Below the pieces are notes generated by a model. That model had not been told where the DNA came from and did no database searches. It saw only the letters and a list, made by a program, of their open reading frames with translations. From Mangifera indica (taxonomy: Eukaryota; Streptophyta; Magnoliopsida; Sapindales; Anacardiaceae): a stretch of DNA of 64,000 bases. The position numbers and the translations under genes were made by a program. Positions 1-13,500 of this stretch are shown here, piece after piece. The DNA lies in the NCBI RefSeq assembly GCF_011075055.1, contig NC_058140.1, positions 10,848,668-10,912,667 on the forward strand, in the 5' to 3' direction. Numbering within the stretch: position 1 is the first letter of the stretch; each line of letters starts with the position of its first letter.

Positions 1-110
1 TGCCCTTCCAAAACCTGCAAATTAGTGGGATAAATTATGGTTTGAGGGCAAAACACTTAGGAGTGAAATGTGAATGACACAAAAGATTTTAAGGAAAAAG
101 GTAGTCTTAC

Positions 111-3100
111 CACAGAAGCACCTTCTCCCAGAATAGCCTTCAGGGCAAAGTCGGGCACAGGCAGCCATGATGGTCGCCCCATGACATTGCCCAGATGGTC
201 ACACATCTCTGCTAATCGAACAGGGTTCGGTGCAGTTCCATTGATAACTCCTAACATTTAACCCACTAAAATTGAGTTCAATTATTGATAATCTAAAAAA
301 AATTTCTACTATTCTGCAACTAGCAAACTAAAACAGAAGTGACTGATAAAAAATTACTTTAAGCAAGAAAAATCGGTTTCAATCCCATATTTATAAACTG
401 GAGCCAATGGTCATTACCTTGATAAGATGGATTTGATAGAGCTTCATATATTAGGTTCACTATGTCATCCAGATGAATCCATGAAAACCTACAGAATTAG
501 AACAATGAACCATATTTAAGCAGTCTCAAAAAGTATATTCACACGATCCCCAAATGCTAATATGAATATTATAAGAAAGAACATTTTTTCCAGCATTTAT
601 GAATGCCTTTCTGGAGCAGTCTTTTTTTTTTTTCTTTTAAAAATCTTCACAATGCTGATCAATTGTGCCCTTGAGGACAGAGTAAATACCATTGTTTGCC
701 AGAGCCCAGAGGTCCGCCAGCAAACATCATAAAGAGAGGGATCATCTTAGCTGTAGAGGACAAATTTGTAAGAACACTTGTAGCATCAGAAGTAAAGCTT
801 TTAGAGAGTGCATTATCAGGAACTATAGATGCATCTAAATAAATTTTGCCTACTTTAGACTGGATAAATTCAAATGCATCTAAATGAGAGAAATGAAAAC
901 TTGAGCAAGCTAAATAAAGCCAGATTTTAGACATTTGAAGCAGCATCTTCTTTATTATACTTATTAGTTAACACACAAAATTTGAATGCCAGAGACCAGG
1001 TTGAGAAATAAACTCCAATAAAGGAAAAGAAAAGACTCGAATGATGAGTTTACCTAAAGCACCACCATCTTTACCAAGAACAACTCCAATGCGAATAAGT
1101 GCTAATCTTACATCCTTGTTCACTTTTAGCGCCGTCCCTTCCCACTCTTTACAGACCTGAAGAGATATGTTCTGTTAGTGGAATGCACAAATAGTGACAA
1201 CATTGGTGTTTATGAATGTGTAAACGAAGTTCAAGATATGTGTCATGGTTTTAAAACTAAATAAAGCATACAATTTCCATCATAATTAGTTGATTATGTC
1301 ACTTAGTAGAAAGTTGTTAGCAGCTAACAAGCTTTTAGCATCGATAGGGCTGTGCCTTAAATTAATGGATTATGATTTTCATGCCTACAAAACAATTGTT
1401 AACCATCTTTCTGAAGGTCGCACCTCCATAAGCAGTCTTTAAACATATTTTCCCCCAACAAACAATTCACAACAATACAATAAACTGAGACATCACAAAC
1501 ACGCTTTGATTGGAATTTATAAACAAGATATAATCATCTACAAATTACAGAAACCAAAATCTTACCTCAGCCAAGTAATCATTTCCTGATGGGCCATGTT
1601 CATCAAATTCTTGTGTTTCACTGGACCCTACACATAAAATATATAAAATGAGGAATATATGCTACTTATTCTGTTAAGACCTTTATCTATTAGCTTAACC
1701 ATCGAGATTGAAGTTGTCAAATGAAAAAGCTACTCAAAGATGAATACTTTATATTTGGAAACAAACCATAATAACCAACAGCTGTTGCGCTAACCAACAC
1801 AGAGGGCCGAACTCCTTCTGGTGACCCATTAATTAATTCTACAACCTTCAAAATTAGTTAAAAGTCAAGTAAACACAAAGGAAATCAAAGATGTTATAGT
1901 GAAAATTGTTTTAAAAAAAAAGAGGGTACCTTTGAAGTGACTCTAACCCTGCTTTGCTTGATCTCTCTCTTGATCTGTAATACAATAAGAGGACAAATTC
2001 CATATCTCGTAAGAATAAATTACAAAATATGACATCTAATGTTCTCATAGCGGTCTTCTACTACACTCCTGTAAACTTCATCTCATTTTCACTACCAACA
2101 GCCATGTGACCTTGCACTGCTTACCTCTGAGGACCATCTTGTACTTATAGGCATTCCGGCTAAATTTACAACAGCAGTAGAACCCTGAATACAATCTTTC
2201 CACTCTGGCTCCTCCACAATCACAATTCCAGGGAAGATGTTGGCTACAAATTCCAGCATGCAATACATAAATGTTTTCAGAAGAATAACTTGTTCAAATA
2301 AAAGGTTTATCAACTGAATTTGTGGAACAATTTGTTTAAGTTTATGGAAATCAAAAGTACATAAAAATGCCACAAAAAATGGAACAGAAAGAAGTCTATA
2401 TTTGGCCAAATGCATTTGGTTTGAAAATGCAACCACTAACCAGCTAAAACTGCCTTTGGTGAGAAATAAATTCATTAATTAAGCTTCATAATCAGGTTTT
2501 TTTTTTTAAATTAAAATTATGCAGAAAATTGAAAGTATTCATTACCTTCTTACCGGGAAATATTAATTGAGCTTTAGATCTTGAACGTGTCAAGACACAA
2601 ATTTGATGATTATCTGCATTCCAATATATTAAGAAAATCTACCTTAGCCAATCTGATTTACAGTTGCTTCATGACCACAAACATATGAATACAAATTTTT
2701 TGCTTTTGTAACTATGAAGAGATGGAGAAAGAACCTGCTTGCAATCTTTCCACCAATCTTTTACCTATAAACCCTGTAGCTCCTGTTACCGATACAGTCA
2801 TCTGCGACAAGCACCAAAATGTCAAAAATAAAAAAATAAAAAACAAAAGAAATCTGCAAGGCACCAGCCATTCTACATGACAGTCTGAAACGTAAATTAA
2901 TCATAACTAAAATTTTCTTAGCCACAGAAAACACTATCCTTCATCCTCATTGCCATACCACATTCATAGCATAAATTTCTACTCCAAGAAAGCTTAATAA
3001 AGCATCCTATCAGTCAAACCAAGATTAAAGCAATACTACTAATGACATGGCAGATCGTATTAACTTTCAAGTGCCCATTTGGCTAATATTTCCAAATTAT

Positions 3101-3549
3101 AATGTTTGGAACGAAGTAAAACAAAGGATACGAATAACTCTCTGATTTAGACAGGATAAAACAATGACCGAGAGCTTTCCATTTTTTTCTCGATCGGACA
3201 AGAACTGATGTTGGATGATTAAAAACAAAGTAACAGTCTTGAGAGCAAAAGCAGAGGACAATGCAAACTAGTTCAATCAATGGTTAATTAAAAAGAGTAA
3301 AGATTTTAACCTTCTGGGTTTGGTCAGCATTAGCACACCAAACTCTGAATCTCTTAGTCTGACACTTCTAAAGAAACCATCAGGCATCAGCATTAGCATA
3401 TCGTAAGCAAACAATTGAGGAGCAACAAACAGAAAATTGAAAAGTTGGTTGATACTGACAGACAAGTGTCGAGGAATGTGAAGAGAATGAGAGATGGAGT
3501 GAGCCCATGTCAATGTGCTAACTCTGCACATAGCTTCCATAGTTTTCAA
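111..3549 (-). CDS. GC1: GIANT CHLOROPLAST 1 / SDR39U1-type epimerase, partial
   Basis: Plastid NAD(P)-binding epimerase-family protein (SDR39U1, also called AtSulA). In Arabidopsis GC1 is linked to plastid division at the inner envelope; that role is family knowledge. Twelve exons read on the minus strand: 3549-3460, 3367-3311, 2801-2735, 2613-2554, 2243-2125, 1974-1930, 1845-1767, 1627-1566, 1156-1054, 750-690, 488-418 and 250-111. All junctions keep phase and use GT-AG, giving about 318 residues. Visible features are a short Ser/His-rich leader like a transit peptide, the Rossmann motif VTGATGFIG near residue 55, [49 protein letters not shown] and [11 protein letters not shown]. Exon 1 was ended at CTTGTCT before GTCAGT because that alone keeps the frame into exon 2. 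Met codons at 3549 and 3540 are both possible starts. The last roughly 30 residues lie beyond base 1; bases 1-110 are intron. It is head-to-head with the S31 gene. Confidence 0.93.
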
Positions 3550-3968
3550 GATGGGTTTTTGCGCTTAAAAGTCCACTTGCACTGGTGGTGAAAGTGATGA
3601 AGATAATAAAGCAAACAAATTATGTGTTGATTCTGAAAGCTTTCTACGTTTTTGGTTTAGAGCCACACTCAACCAAATCCCCATATCCATCACCCATTTC
3701 TTTGCCCAACTTTAAAATCACCACCAACGCTCATTAGGCTATATCGGTCGCCTGATTAGCAGCTACTATAAATTGCAGCCGTATGATATCCTGCGTCAAT
3801 TTTTCAACTGTTATTCGCACTTGTACTAAACAACTTCAACAATCATCATTAACTGGGTTGGGCCAACATTTCGTAGCCCAGCCCACCCAATGATATTGTA
3901 AAATCTGATCTCTTGTGAATTGACCACAGGTGGTTTTGTGCGGTGATTAGTGGGGAGAGGAAAAAAGG
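3550..3968. promoter_or_regulatory. Shared divergent promoter of GC1 and S31
   Basis: Only 419 bp separate the two start codons, and they face away from each other, so both promoters and both leaders must lie here. I see no strong TATA box. A CTATAAATTG string occurs near 3767. Both products are organellar housekeeping proteins, which suits a compact bidirectional promoter, but that is inference. Confidence 0.6.
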
Positions 3969-4220
3969 ATGGCGATGATACAGTGGTGCGGCGCAGTGGC
4001 AAAGCGAGTGGTGGTGAATCCGCGAGTAGGCCTTCCATCGTCATCAGCGGCGGCTCCGTTCGTGTGCGGGCGGGGCGACAAGAAGACGAAGAAAGGGAAG
4101 AGATTCAATGGATCGTACGGGAAAGCAAGGCCTAAAAAAGAGAAGATGATAGAGCGTCTCAAGGACAAGGTTGAAGTCCCCAGGTCTACTCCGTGGCCTC
4201 TCCCTTTCAAGCTCATATAA
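3969..4220 (+). CDS. Organellar small-subunit ribosomal protein S31 (bTHX family), probably mitochondrial
   Basis: An 83-residue single-exon protein. The core [18 protein letters not shown] followed by [20 protein letters not shown] and the end [10 protein letters not shown] is the hallmark of plant mitochondrial S31, an extra basic protein of the small ribosomal subunit related to bacterial THX. The first about 35 residues ([16 protein letters not shown] onward) are Ala/Arg/Val-rich with few acids, like a mitochondrial presequence. The start was chosen because this frame carries the family sequence; an overlapping frame beginning at 3950 has no such similarity. It shares a short divergent spacer with the epimerase. 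In Arabidopsis the equivalent pair is At2g21280/At2g21290, from memory. Confidence 0.92.
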   Translation: MAMIQWCGAVAKRVVVNPRVGLPSSSAAAPFVCGRGDKKTKKGKRFNGSYGKARPKKEKMIERLKDKVEVPRSTPWPLPFKLI

Positions 4221-6291
4221 TTTAGCCCCAAATTACTTTGACATAACCCCTCAAAAAACAATCAATTGCTTTGTTCTCATTTTTTTTAGTACTGGAGCTA
4301 GGGTTTATGTGAGCTTAGGGTATATTTACATTGTTATGAATTTTGAATGGATAAATTGGTACTTTTAATTAGATTGTTGTTTGTTTTGGCAGTTTTGACC
4401 TGATTACATGAATTGTTAGAGTTTCTTAGATTCTTATGATTTTTTCTTTTTTAAATTTTTGGGTATTCGTTGGAGTTCTACATGAGGCATTAGATATGGC
4501 AGTACATGGGCTTAACTTGATAATAGTCAGTTCATGAACAAATAATGCTGTGCATAATTTCTGTATTATATGACTTATCAGGTATAGCATATAGGGAAAC
4601 TAAAATAGAAGAGAAAGGAGATTGTTATGAGTATTTACTCCAGGAATGAGTGTTTTTATGCAAAAACCTGCTGAGACTTACTGTGTTATGCAGTAGTGAT
4701 TTGGCAATGAAAATAGTTGGTAGAATGACTGCTTGTTTTGGTCCCTGAAGGCAGCTTTGTTTACATTTTGTACAGAGTCCAGTGGACTGTTTGATCATAT
4801 GTTGTGAATCCCTCTTGTTTTACCCCAATATATTTTATTCTTAACTAGTTTTGTAAGAAGCTGCTTTAAGTTCAGAATAAATGTGAAACTAGGTACTATT
4901 ATAGGTTGGTTTTTGTGTTCTTATTAATGGAGTATAACCTAATCATGATTCTTATTTTACTCAGAATCAGAAGGAACAAAATATGTTTAAGGACAAGGGA
5001 CTAAACTTGTTCAATTAGCATAGCCGTACACACAATGAAGATTTAGTTGGTGTTTGGTTATTGCTATATTAGTTAGGTTTATTTATATTCATGTATATAT
5101 ATTGGGCTATAAAAACTATCAAATAACTAATCTGAAATAGAATAGAGAGGAGATTATTGTTAGAGTTGGGAATGACATGAAGCTTCTGATTGAAAGAATG
5201 CTGCAGAGGAGCAACTTAATCAAATATATTGTGAAAATAATGTCATTTTGGTGTGTTCTTATTAGGGAATATAATCACTGAAACCAGATTGCATATTGTT
5301 TTATTTTCAATAAATAAGAAAAGATCAGGTAGAAGGGCATAAATTCTCATGATCTTATGTTAGCAAAGCCATGTACACTTCATGAAGATAGGATGAGCAA
5401 CTGCAGTCTCAAACTAAACGTTTATCTTGTGTCTTAACCCTGATGACCAACATTACCCTTTTTTTCTTTCCGCTACAAACATGCTGGGATGTCCAACTGC
5501 AGCTACCATTTTTCAGCAAGGGCTATGATTATACAAGTTAAGCCAAAGATGATAATTTAAAACTCAAATTGAGATTGTCAGAATATAAAACTTGCTGCCT
5601 CTTCTTAGTTCAGTTGCCAGCCTACATCCGGCATGAATGGTAACAATTTTGAAGTAATATTTGTTGCTTCAACATCTATCTCAGTGTAAGATGTAGTGTG
5701 AAATAAAGAGAATTGAAGATATGTAAAGTCTAATGAGATATATTCATAACAGAACCCTGTAGTCATCAGGGCTGAGCAGAGAAAGTAAAAATCATACCAA
5801 GTTTGCCGTCCTTGCTTATGAAATTGGTTTAATCATTTTGCTGCGTTGGGGATAGAATTTGGTTTGGTTTGCAGAAGCTCAGTAAAAACAGTAGCTTTTT
5901 TATCTTCAATAAAACCGTAATTTTTTGTTGAAGATACTCTTTTATGCGAACTGGGTTTCAACAAGATTAACAGCTAATACCGCATTTTATATATTGTTGA
6001 ATGAATTTTTCATACTTGAGGAATTTGAAGAAGCTTAATCACTAACCTTTTCATTTTGCTGTCTGGTTACTGGTATGCATTTCTGTTCATTGGTGTTGTG
6101 AGTCTTTGAAACCCGCATTAAAATTAGACAAGAGTATGAAGGATGCAATTTGTTTTTCATAAAAGACAAATTTTGAGGGTCCATGATGATTTGTGCATTT
6201 GTCACCAAACACTTATCAATTGAAGAAAAACCAGATGCACCAAGGGGGGCAACCGAAAACTCTTGATGTTATTAAAATTACACTTTTCCAT
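4221..6291. other. Spacer between S31 and the complex I subunit gene
   Basis: AT-rich, with stops in all frames and no recognisable protein or RNA. It must hold the 3' end of the S31 transcript (plus) and of the complex I subunit transcript (minus), since the two genes converge. No clear terminal repeats were seen. Confidence 0.6.
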
Positions 6292-8935
6292 TCACTTGAA
6301 AAAACAAAAACAGAATACGGGCCTTTCGTCATCATTGTCCAACGAGTAGCCATGGATCATCCCAACCTGCACCAACAAGTGTTGCAGTTAGACATTTTTA
6401 ACAAGGAAAAGCACACAGAGAGCAAGCTCTTTTATCATTGAAATCAAACCACAAATATGCAGCATCTAAGGTAGGCAATATAGGAACATTAGATTGCACC
6501 AAGTACCCAATATTTAAAGCATATATCATATCCAATACAAATTCAAAAACAATAAAATTATTTGCATTAACAATGAATACTAATTTGTGTACAAAATATG
6601 ACATATTATTATATGGTTCAATGATTTTGAATTAGACACCAAATCACATAATAACACGTTATCATTAGTACATAAGTTAATATTCATTGTTAGTATACAT
6701 AGTTTTACTCTTTCGAAAATAGATAATGTCTAGGTCAAGCACAGATCTTCTGTTGCAATCGACACTCAAAGAAGGGCAAAATAACAATTGTGGCAACCAA
6801 AGATACAAGCTACAACTAATTTTATAGAAAATGTAGCAATCAAAAAATGTTATACAACAAATTATAATACTAACCTTTTATTTATTGCCATGGATGATTG
6901 TAAGATTTAGTCATTATCTTCTTTACCATAGTCATATACTATCTCAATCTGCATTAACCACAAAATACCAAACTTCGGTTACAAACAATAAATCAAACGT
7001 ATGCAAAGCATCACTATCTTTCTTTCACCAAAATTTAACAACTGCATATTTAACAACAATAACAAATAATATGCAACATAAAATGTAAAGAAGTGCATAA
7101 AAGGAGATTGAAAGAAAAACACTAAAAGCCATGTCTGAGAAAACAAATAACTTAACTAGTGAAAACCAAATAGAACAATGGATTATAGCAATTACCCCAG
7201 CAGGCGGAGTTGGATTTCTACAAAACTTAGAACCACCGGGAGCCCAAGGAACTACATAGACAAAAGATAAGCTTAAGTTTCTTATAAAAAATAAATTAAA
7301 AAAGACAAAGATAATTAAGCTTCAATTTGCAGAGGTTAAGGTAGTTCTAAAACTTGAGAAAGAACCATGGAAAAACTGTTGCATATTCTCACTCATATTA
7401 AGTTAATAAAATCAATGCATATTAATAAGAACAACTCCAAGGAATGTGAATACAAGCAACCCTAGAAAACTTAACCTTTACTGACATAGATGCCTTTTCT
7501 CATATCAAACCACATTACCATTTTTGTGCTCACAAAAATACTGAAATCAGATGTCACTTTATTACAGTAGTCATAACATACACTCTTTCAAGGATGAGAG
7601 CCTAAACTAAAACTCTCTTGTAGTAACAGAAAATCTAAGAGGATAAAAAAATTTACCGGATATAAGAAGTGACAAAACAGCATAGGAGAAAGAACTTGGC
7701 TTACAAGAATTCATAACCCATATCCATTCTGTTTCCTTGTACATTTCAAGGTCCACACAAATAATAAAAAAACCAAATAGTTCCAAAATAATTTTACAAA
7801 TTCCTATAATGATTTTTACAAAGGGATTCCCCTTCATGTTTTATACACCTTTTCTTAACTTCAGATATTCTTCTGAAAAGTTTCTTCATTTCTTACTAAA
7901 AGGATGAGATAAAGGTTCCCTAACTTGAAGTCTTAATTTTCTATAACCAATTGCAGGTCCAAATATGGACTGTTAGTACTAGAGCTTCTCCAATAAAATA
8001 CTTACCAATATAAGGATCAGGGTGCCGCCACTTATTATAGGTTGCTTCAGCATCAGCTATCAGTCTATCAATTGTGTCAAGATCCTCCTGCAGATCCACC
8101 AAAAGAAAATGTAACCATATAGTCTAGCCCTATAAAGAGCAAAAACCAGAATTCAACCATCAATTTTGTGTTGTTAGCTAGCTGCTTCTACAGCCATTAC
8201 AGCTGGACGCAGTATTATAACAACCAAGACTAAACTTTAACAACAATCCTAAAGCATGATCATATTAGCATCATCAATCAATAGGAAAAATATATCAACC
8301 AACACACAATGAAACAAGAAATTATTATGGACGCTTTATACAGCAAATTCACTTTACAAATAAGCCTTCATTTATCAAAACAGATTCAAGCAAATGTGAA
8401 CGGTGACTGCAATATGTTATTATACCAAAAATGTAAAAATTCAACAAACGAGTATGATAACCAACTCAAATACTCAACCAAACACTAATACTAGCAATGT
8501 TATTAATTAATTCAATTCAACCCAAACATCTACAGTTATATTCGTTTTTTTCCCAATTTTTAATCTATATGTTCACTTCAAATTCTCTGTACATAGAACA
8601 AACAAAACGAATACTAGCGTGTAAAATATTAGATGAATCGAGAAAAAGTTAATGGAAAGGTAATGTACCACGTGTTTGTTGGCTTCGAACCTAACGCGAA
8701 GGTCGTCGGCCTAGAGAAGAAAAAATTAACGTTCATAAAGAAATCGGATAAATTGAATTGAGAGGATACGATAGACAGGAAACGATGGCAGAGGCATTAC
8801 ATCTTTGTAAAAGAGGTGGCGATGGACGGCCCAGTTAAGCGTGTCTTTGAGAGCACGGCGGTAGAGGATCCTAACTCTCTCCTTTTGGACTGCTCGCCGC
8901 GCCAGGTACCCCGCCGTTGATACTGCTCCGCTCAT
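6292..8935 (-). CDS. Mitochondrial complex I subunit B22 / NDUFB9 (LYR protein)
   Basis: Accessory membrane-arm subunit of NADH:ubiquinone oxidoreductase, corresponding to Arabidopsis CIB22 (At4g34700, from memory). Five exons on the minus strand: 8935-8801, 8710-8669, 8087-8006, 7251-7196 and 6366-6292, giving 129 residues with all phases consistent. The LYR-type N-terminus reads ARRAVQKERVRILYRRALKDTL followed by NWAVHRHLFYKD (split here for length). Then come ADDLRVRFEANKHV, EDLDTIDRLIADAEATYNKW, RHPDPYIVPWAPGGSKFC and RNPTPPAG. The last exon (VGMIHGYSLDNDDERPVF to a TGA) follows a 0.83-kb intron and aligns position by position with the usual IEIVYNYGLEDN tail, but only loosely. It is therefore the least certain part and makes the protein about 12 residues longer than the Arabidopsis form. 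This gene interrupts the S31-kinesin order recalled from Arabidopsis. Confidence 0.9.
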
Positions 8936-9087
8936 TTCACTGTGTCGCAGTCGTTTGTTTCCCCTCTTTGTTTATACGCTGTCGTTCTTTTCCTGGAGAA
9001 AATGTCAAATAACCTCTAAAACGCAGCGTTTCATATGTTCCTGTCTTGCAATTCGAAGAAAATTCAAACAAACAGCAATACTTTTGA

Positions 9088-9785
9088 GGCTATCAACTTA
9101 TACCTTATCATATTTAAAAACTTAAATATTTATTATTTTATTAAAATTTATTATTAAAATTAAAGATAAAAATATTAAAAAAATTATTACATTTCTCCCT
9201 TTAAATTCAAAAATTTAATAAATTTCTTTATTCAAAATTTGTAAAATATCTATTTCCCTTTTACGGTTTTGAAATTATCATTAAAGATAGTGAAGTTTAT
9301 CATCTCTGGTTGTCTTTATCTCTAGTCTCTCTCTCTCCCTCTCTAACAAACTTGTCGGTCTCTCCCCTCTCTCTCTCTTTCCATTAAACTTACTGATCTC
9401 TCCTCTCCCTCCCAAATAGTCTTCATCAAAGACAAAAACGACTGACGATAGAGGGAGAGAGATTAGGAGGGAAAGAGAAGTTGAGAAAAAAAAAATACAA
9501 TAGGAGATAGTGAGGATTGTCGACGAAAGTGGTGACAGTTTCAAATCTTTATGGGAGAAATATTTATTTTTCAAATTTTGGGTGTAAAGAAATTGTTAGA
9601 TTTTTAAATTTAGAGGAAAATATGATAAATTTTTAGTTTTTAAAATATTTTTAGTTAAATAATATTTTTACTTTTAACTATAACAATGAATTTTAACAGA
9701 AAGTAAATATATTTAGATTTTTAAAAATTAATGGATATAATTTTGAAATTTCACCTAACTTTAAGTGAGAATAAATCTATTGGCC
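9088..9785. mobile_element. Non-autonomous MULE-type element, family A
   Basis: About 698 bp with inverted ends: GGCTATCAACTTATACC on the left, and on the right the complement of GGCCAATAGATTTATTCTC. Similarity continues well inside the termini. Flanking 9-mers tacttttga and tactcttaa match at 7 of 9, as expected of an old 9-bp target duplication. The middle is CT/GA-rich. No coding capacity. Its ends resemble those of the large element at 43178-53301. Confidence 0.65.
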
Positions 9786-10503
9786 TACTCTTAATATAAG
9801 AGTACAAACTACATTTATAAACGAATTACCATTTGAACAATATTATACATCTACTTTGAATATATCTATTATCGAGTTATTAGATGTTATTTTATCTTAA
9901 TTTAAAATTATTATCATTTGTGTATTTTAAGTGTGTATGTATATTTTTATTATTATTTTTTTTTTTTTTATAAGCAGGATCACATGAAACAGTGCGTTTT
10001 AGAATGAACCGCTTTTGATCCGTTGGCTACACCCGGACAAATACCATAGGGCATGTTTTAATGTTGAAATTAAACCATGACTAATACCAGAGGGCATATG
10101 TTCATGTTGAAATTAAACTTTTCTTATACACAGAACAGTTAAAAAGTTCAATAAATCTATCTGTATATAATTTTGAGTATCAAATTGAATATTAAAACAA
10201 TGTCTTAACTTACAATTAAATGATTTTCAACTAAGAATAAAACTAAATTAAGTACTTAAATTTGAGTGCACATAACATTGTTCCGAAAAGTTTAGTTTAC
10301 TTCGCACCACAGAATAAGACTGACCCAAAACCAGAAAGCCATGTTACTAAAACCAATAATGAGAGATTTACACAGCACAATGATGATTATAGTCCATACA
10401 CACAAATCAGTTGCAACTTCAATCATCAAAAGAATTGCTATTACACCTACCTGATTTAACAGATTCTCTCAATTACTTGTATACATATTGGAGTAAACAA
10501 AGC
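9786..10503. other. Spacer with a short tandem repeat
   Basis: AT-rich spacer downstream of the kinesin. A unit of about 44 bp (AATACCATAGGGCATG ... GAAATTAAAC) is repeated head to tail at about 10041-10075 and 10084-10119. No gene seen; the 3' UTR of the kinesin should lie at its right end. Confidence 0.55.
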
Positions 10504-13500
10504 TTACAAAAGGGTTGCCATGCTGTTTTTCCACCCAAACGATCTTCGCCTTGTGACAGGGGGTGTGAAGCTAAGTCCAGCCATTTCCTTGATGCCTTGC
10601 CCCTGCTCCACGAACCTGATCAGCTTCGCGACAATGGCTGCACTCTCTTTGATGTGGTTCATATCCTTTGTATCACTCCACAATTGGTTGGCCAGCTGTA
10701 GCCTTCTACGCTTCGAGTCCAATCCAATATTCCACCTCTCGAAGAGTTTCATCCTCTCTTCTTCTGAAAACCTTTTACGCATCAGTTTGCTCAGAGTCTG
10801 TCTCTCACGATGAAGAGCCTTCACACTGCCTCAGGAATAGATAAATATTAGAAAACGGTGTAGAGTCACTCACACATATGACATCAAAGATAATGCAAGA
10901 CTTTAACAAAACTTAAGCCATGAGAAACAACAAAAAGCAGGTGCATCTAAAGCAAGAAAAAAAATTTTTCGAAGCCTTAGTTTTAAGTGCCTACGGTTTT
11001 CTTACCATGCCATCTACTATGAGATCACAGCCCTTAATGCCACCTCCCTTTTTCTCTTTTTTACTGGTCATACATAAAATGCTGACAGAAAAGAAAACAA
11101 GCATGCAATATACAGACAAAAGAGACATTTTTCATTCCAAACTCTCAAATTCAGGATTCCAAGGATTTTTCAGATATCATCAAGAAAATATACTCCATGA
11201 GTGTTGCATATGTGGATTTCTTATAAGAAACTGGGAACAAAGTTTTGATGTTTATGATGTCTAAGCTATGTGCATCCACAATGCAAGCCTGCAAGAAAGG
11301 GGTAGAAATAACCTTGAAACAAAAGTAAGAGTTCGACCATCTACCACAGCCTGATTTCCTTGAGAAAATGTTTCCTTGAGGAAGAAAAGTCTCCGATGCT
11401 CTACCTCCATGTAAACAGAATCTGATGGATCGCCTTTAAAGAGCAGGAAGAAATATGTTCTGTGGATCAATGAAACATTGCAACTTTGCCAAAGTTCAAA
11501 TATAGCTCTTTGCTGTCTCTCGAATACCAGCGGCCAATCATTCGTTGCCAATGCTTCATGCATTGGATCCAATCCTACATCTTTCACGTTCTTTTCAAAG
11601 TTATCAGCTTTTACTCTTGTCTCCTGAACCCACAATGCACAAGTAAAATATGCATCAAACAATGTCAAAGGAATCAAATTCACAAGAGACACCGACCTAC
11701 TGAAAATGATAAAAATTTTTGCAAGAAGAATTCAGAAGTTTTAACCTGATTTTTGGCCATTTTCTCCAATCCTGCAACAAAAGTATGAATGCTAGTGATA
11801 TCCTCATCTGCAGAGGTTTTAATGGAAGCAGTCTCCAGAGAAGATGAAGAATCATTTCTTGATACACTTGCATTGTTTTTACCATTATTAAATAGTGAAA
11901 ATTTTCTTTGGAAACCTTCTGGTCTTCCAGGAAAGTCTTTCTCCATACCATTAGGTGGAGTGCTCTCAATTTGTTCTCCATTCTCAAGGCCAGGAGTAGA
12001 TGAGCCAGCCATGAGATTTGCTCTGCAACTCCAGCTCCTTGCTAATGTCAGGTTTCTAGAACTCGACACATCTGCTGCCAAGGACCTTGGAGATTGTTCA
12101 CCAAGATCCGGATGACTGACTAGAGAATCAGTGGTCTTTTGTACATTATTCAGTCTCTGCTCCAAGGCACCATATCTAAAACCGTTTTGGACCTCACTCA
12201 CTTCTCTATCTCCATTCACAGGGTTTGATATTGTTTCCTGACCTGTCGCATCCCCATTTTCATATGTCAAAGCTAGCATTACCTCAGTGTCAGTATTTGA
12301 TAATCTACGGGATTCATTCTTATCCTCACCTGTCTCTTCTATCTCAATACACTGAACTTCCTTGCAGTATTCATCAGAATCTGAAGCAATCTCATTTGCA
12401 TTCTCCTCGAAAACATTCCCTCTTACAAAATTCTTTCCAATTGACAGAGTTGAAGATGCACAATCAGACAAAGAATGGTCTTCGGTGTTCTCCTGGTGGT
12501 ACAGATCATCAGAATTACTCCCACTCTCTGTGTCATAATAATGAGTTCCGTTCAACCTTTTAGCCCTTACATCCATATGACGCGAATCAGCTACACCTGA
12601 TGACTCTGATATGGAATCTTCCCATGTACCATCTGCTTGGTGCTTTGGATGATGATTGATAGCAGCCTGAACATAAAAAGGAAAAAGGGGTTACTAATGC
12701 AGCATTACTTTGTGTATAATGAGGGCGTACAGTAACGATGCATGAAAATTGACCTCTTGTCTTGTGCCTTGGTCATGCCCAACCATTTTTAGCAAATCCT
12801 CAACCCGAGATTGAAAAAGATCTCGTTGCTTAGTTAATTCCTTAATCTCTTTCTCCATCTGCATGAAATAAAATTCAATTTATATCAGCAAATATGTACT
12901 AAAATGTGTTAACCTCTGCCACTGTCATTTTTGAACTGGTGAATATAGATTATACCACAGTACAAATGTCTTGAGGTCCTTTTCATTCGTACAGTCAATC
13001 AAAGGCCCAAAATCAGTGCATATAGATCAGACCAGGCCAGCTAATTATGTATTGTGTAAATTGGTAGGACAAAAGGTCTAGCAATATACATAACTGTCCC
13101 AAAATAATATTCCAGAACTATAATTGGAAATTCATTCCTGTATGTGACCAATTCAAGTCAATTGAGTTTAAAAACATTATCATGTTGTTTCTAAACTGTT
13201 GGCTTCATCACAATAATTATATTTGATGAGTGCTTCTAAAAGCAGTGCACAACAGATATCTATGGACCATTTTGGACACCCCAAAAAATGAGAATCAGAA
13301 TACTTGACCATTCATGCATGCAAAAAAAAAAAAAAAAAAAAGATAAATACTTACAATTAGGATGTCAGCAAATCAATTGTATAAGGTGTCCCTAACTTTT
13401 GTATGACAAGGACATATTGATGTGTGACATATTTCTGAGTGTTATAATGGCATACACTAACCTTCTGGATCTGAAGATCTTTCTTTCTCAGCAATGCAGG

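Noticed and set aside
3947..4261. Long minus-strand and second plus-strand frames over the S31 gene
   Set aside because: Shadow frames; only the frame starting at 3969 carries the S31 protein.
6193..6441. Plus-strand open frame of 82 codons
   Set aside because: Antisense to the last exon of the complex I subunit gene; no similarity of its own.
9281..9574. Minus-strand frame with Ser/Leu-rich sequence
   Set aside because: Produced by CT/GA-rich sequence inside a family A element.
10920..11264. Plus-strand frame of 114 codons
   Set aside because: Lies within a kinesin intron, antisense to it, and resembles nothing.
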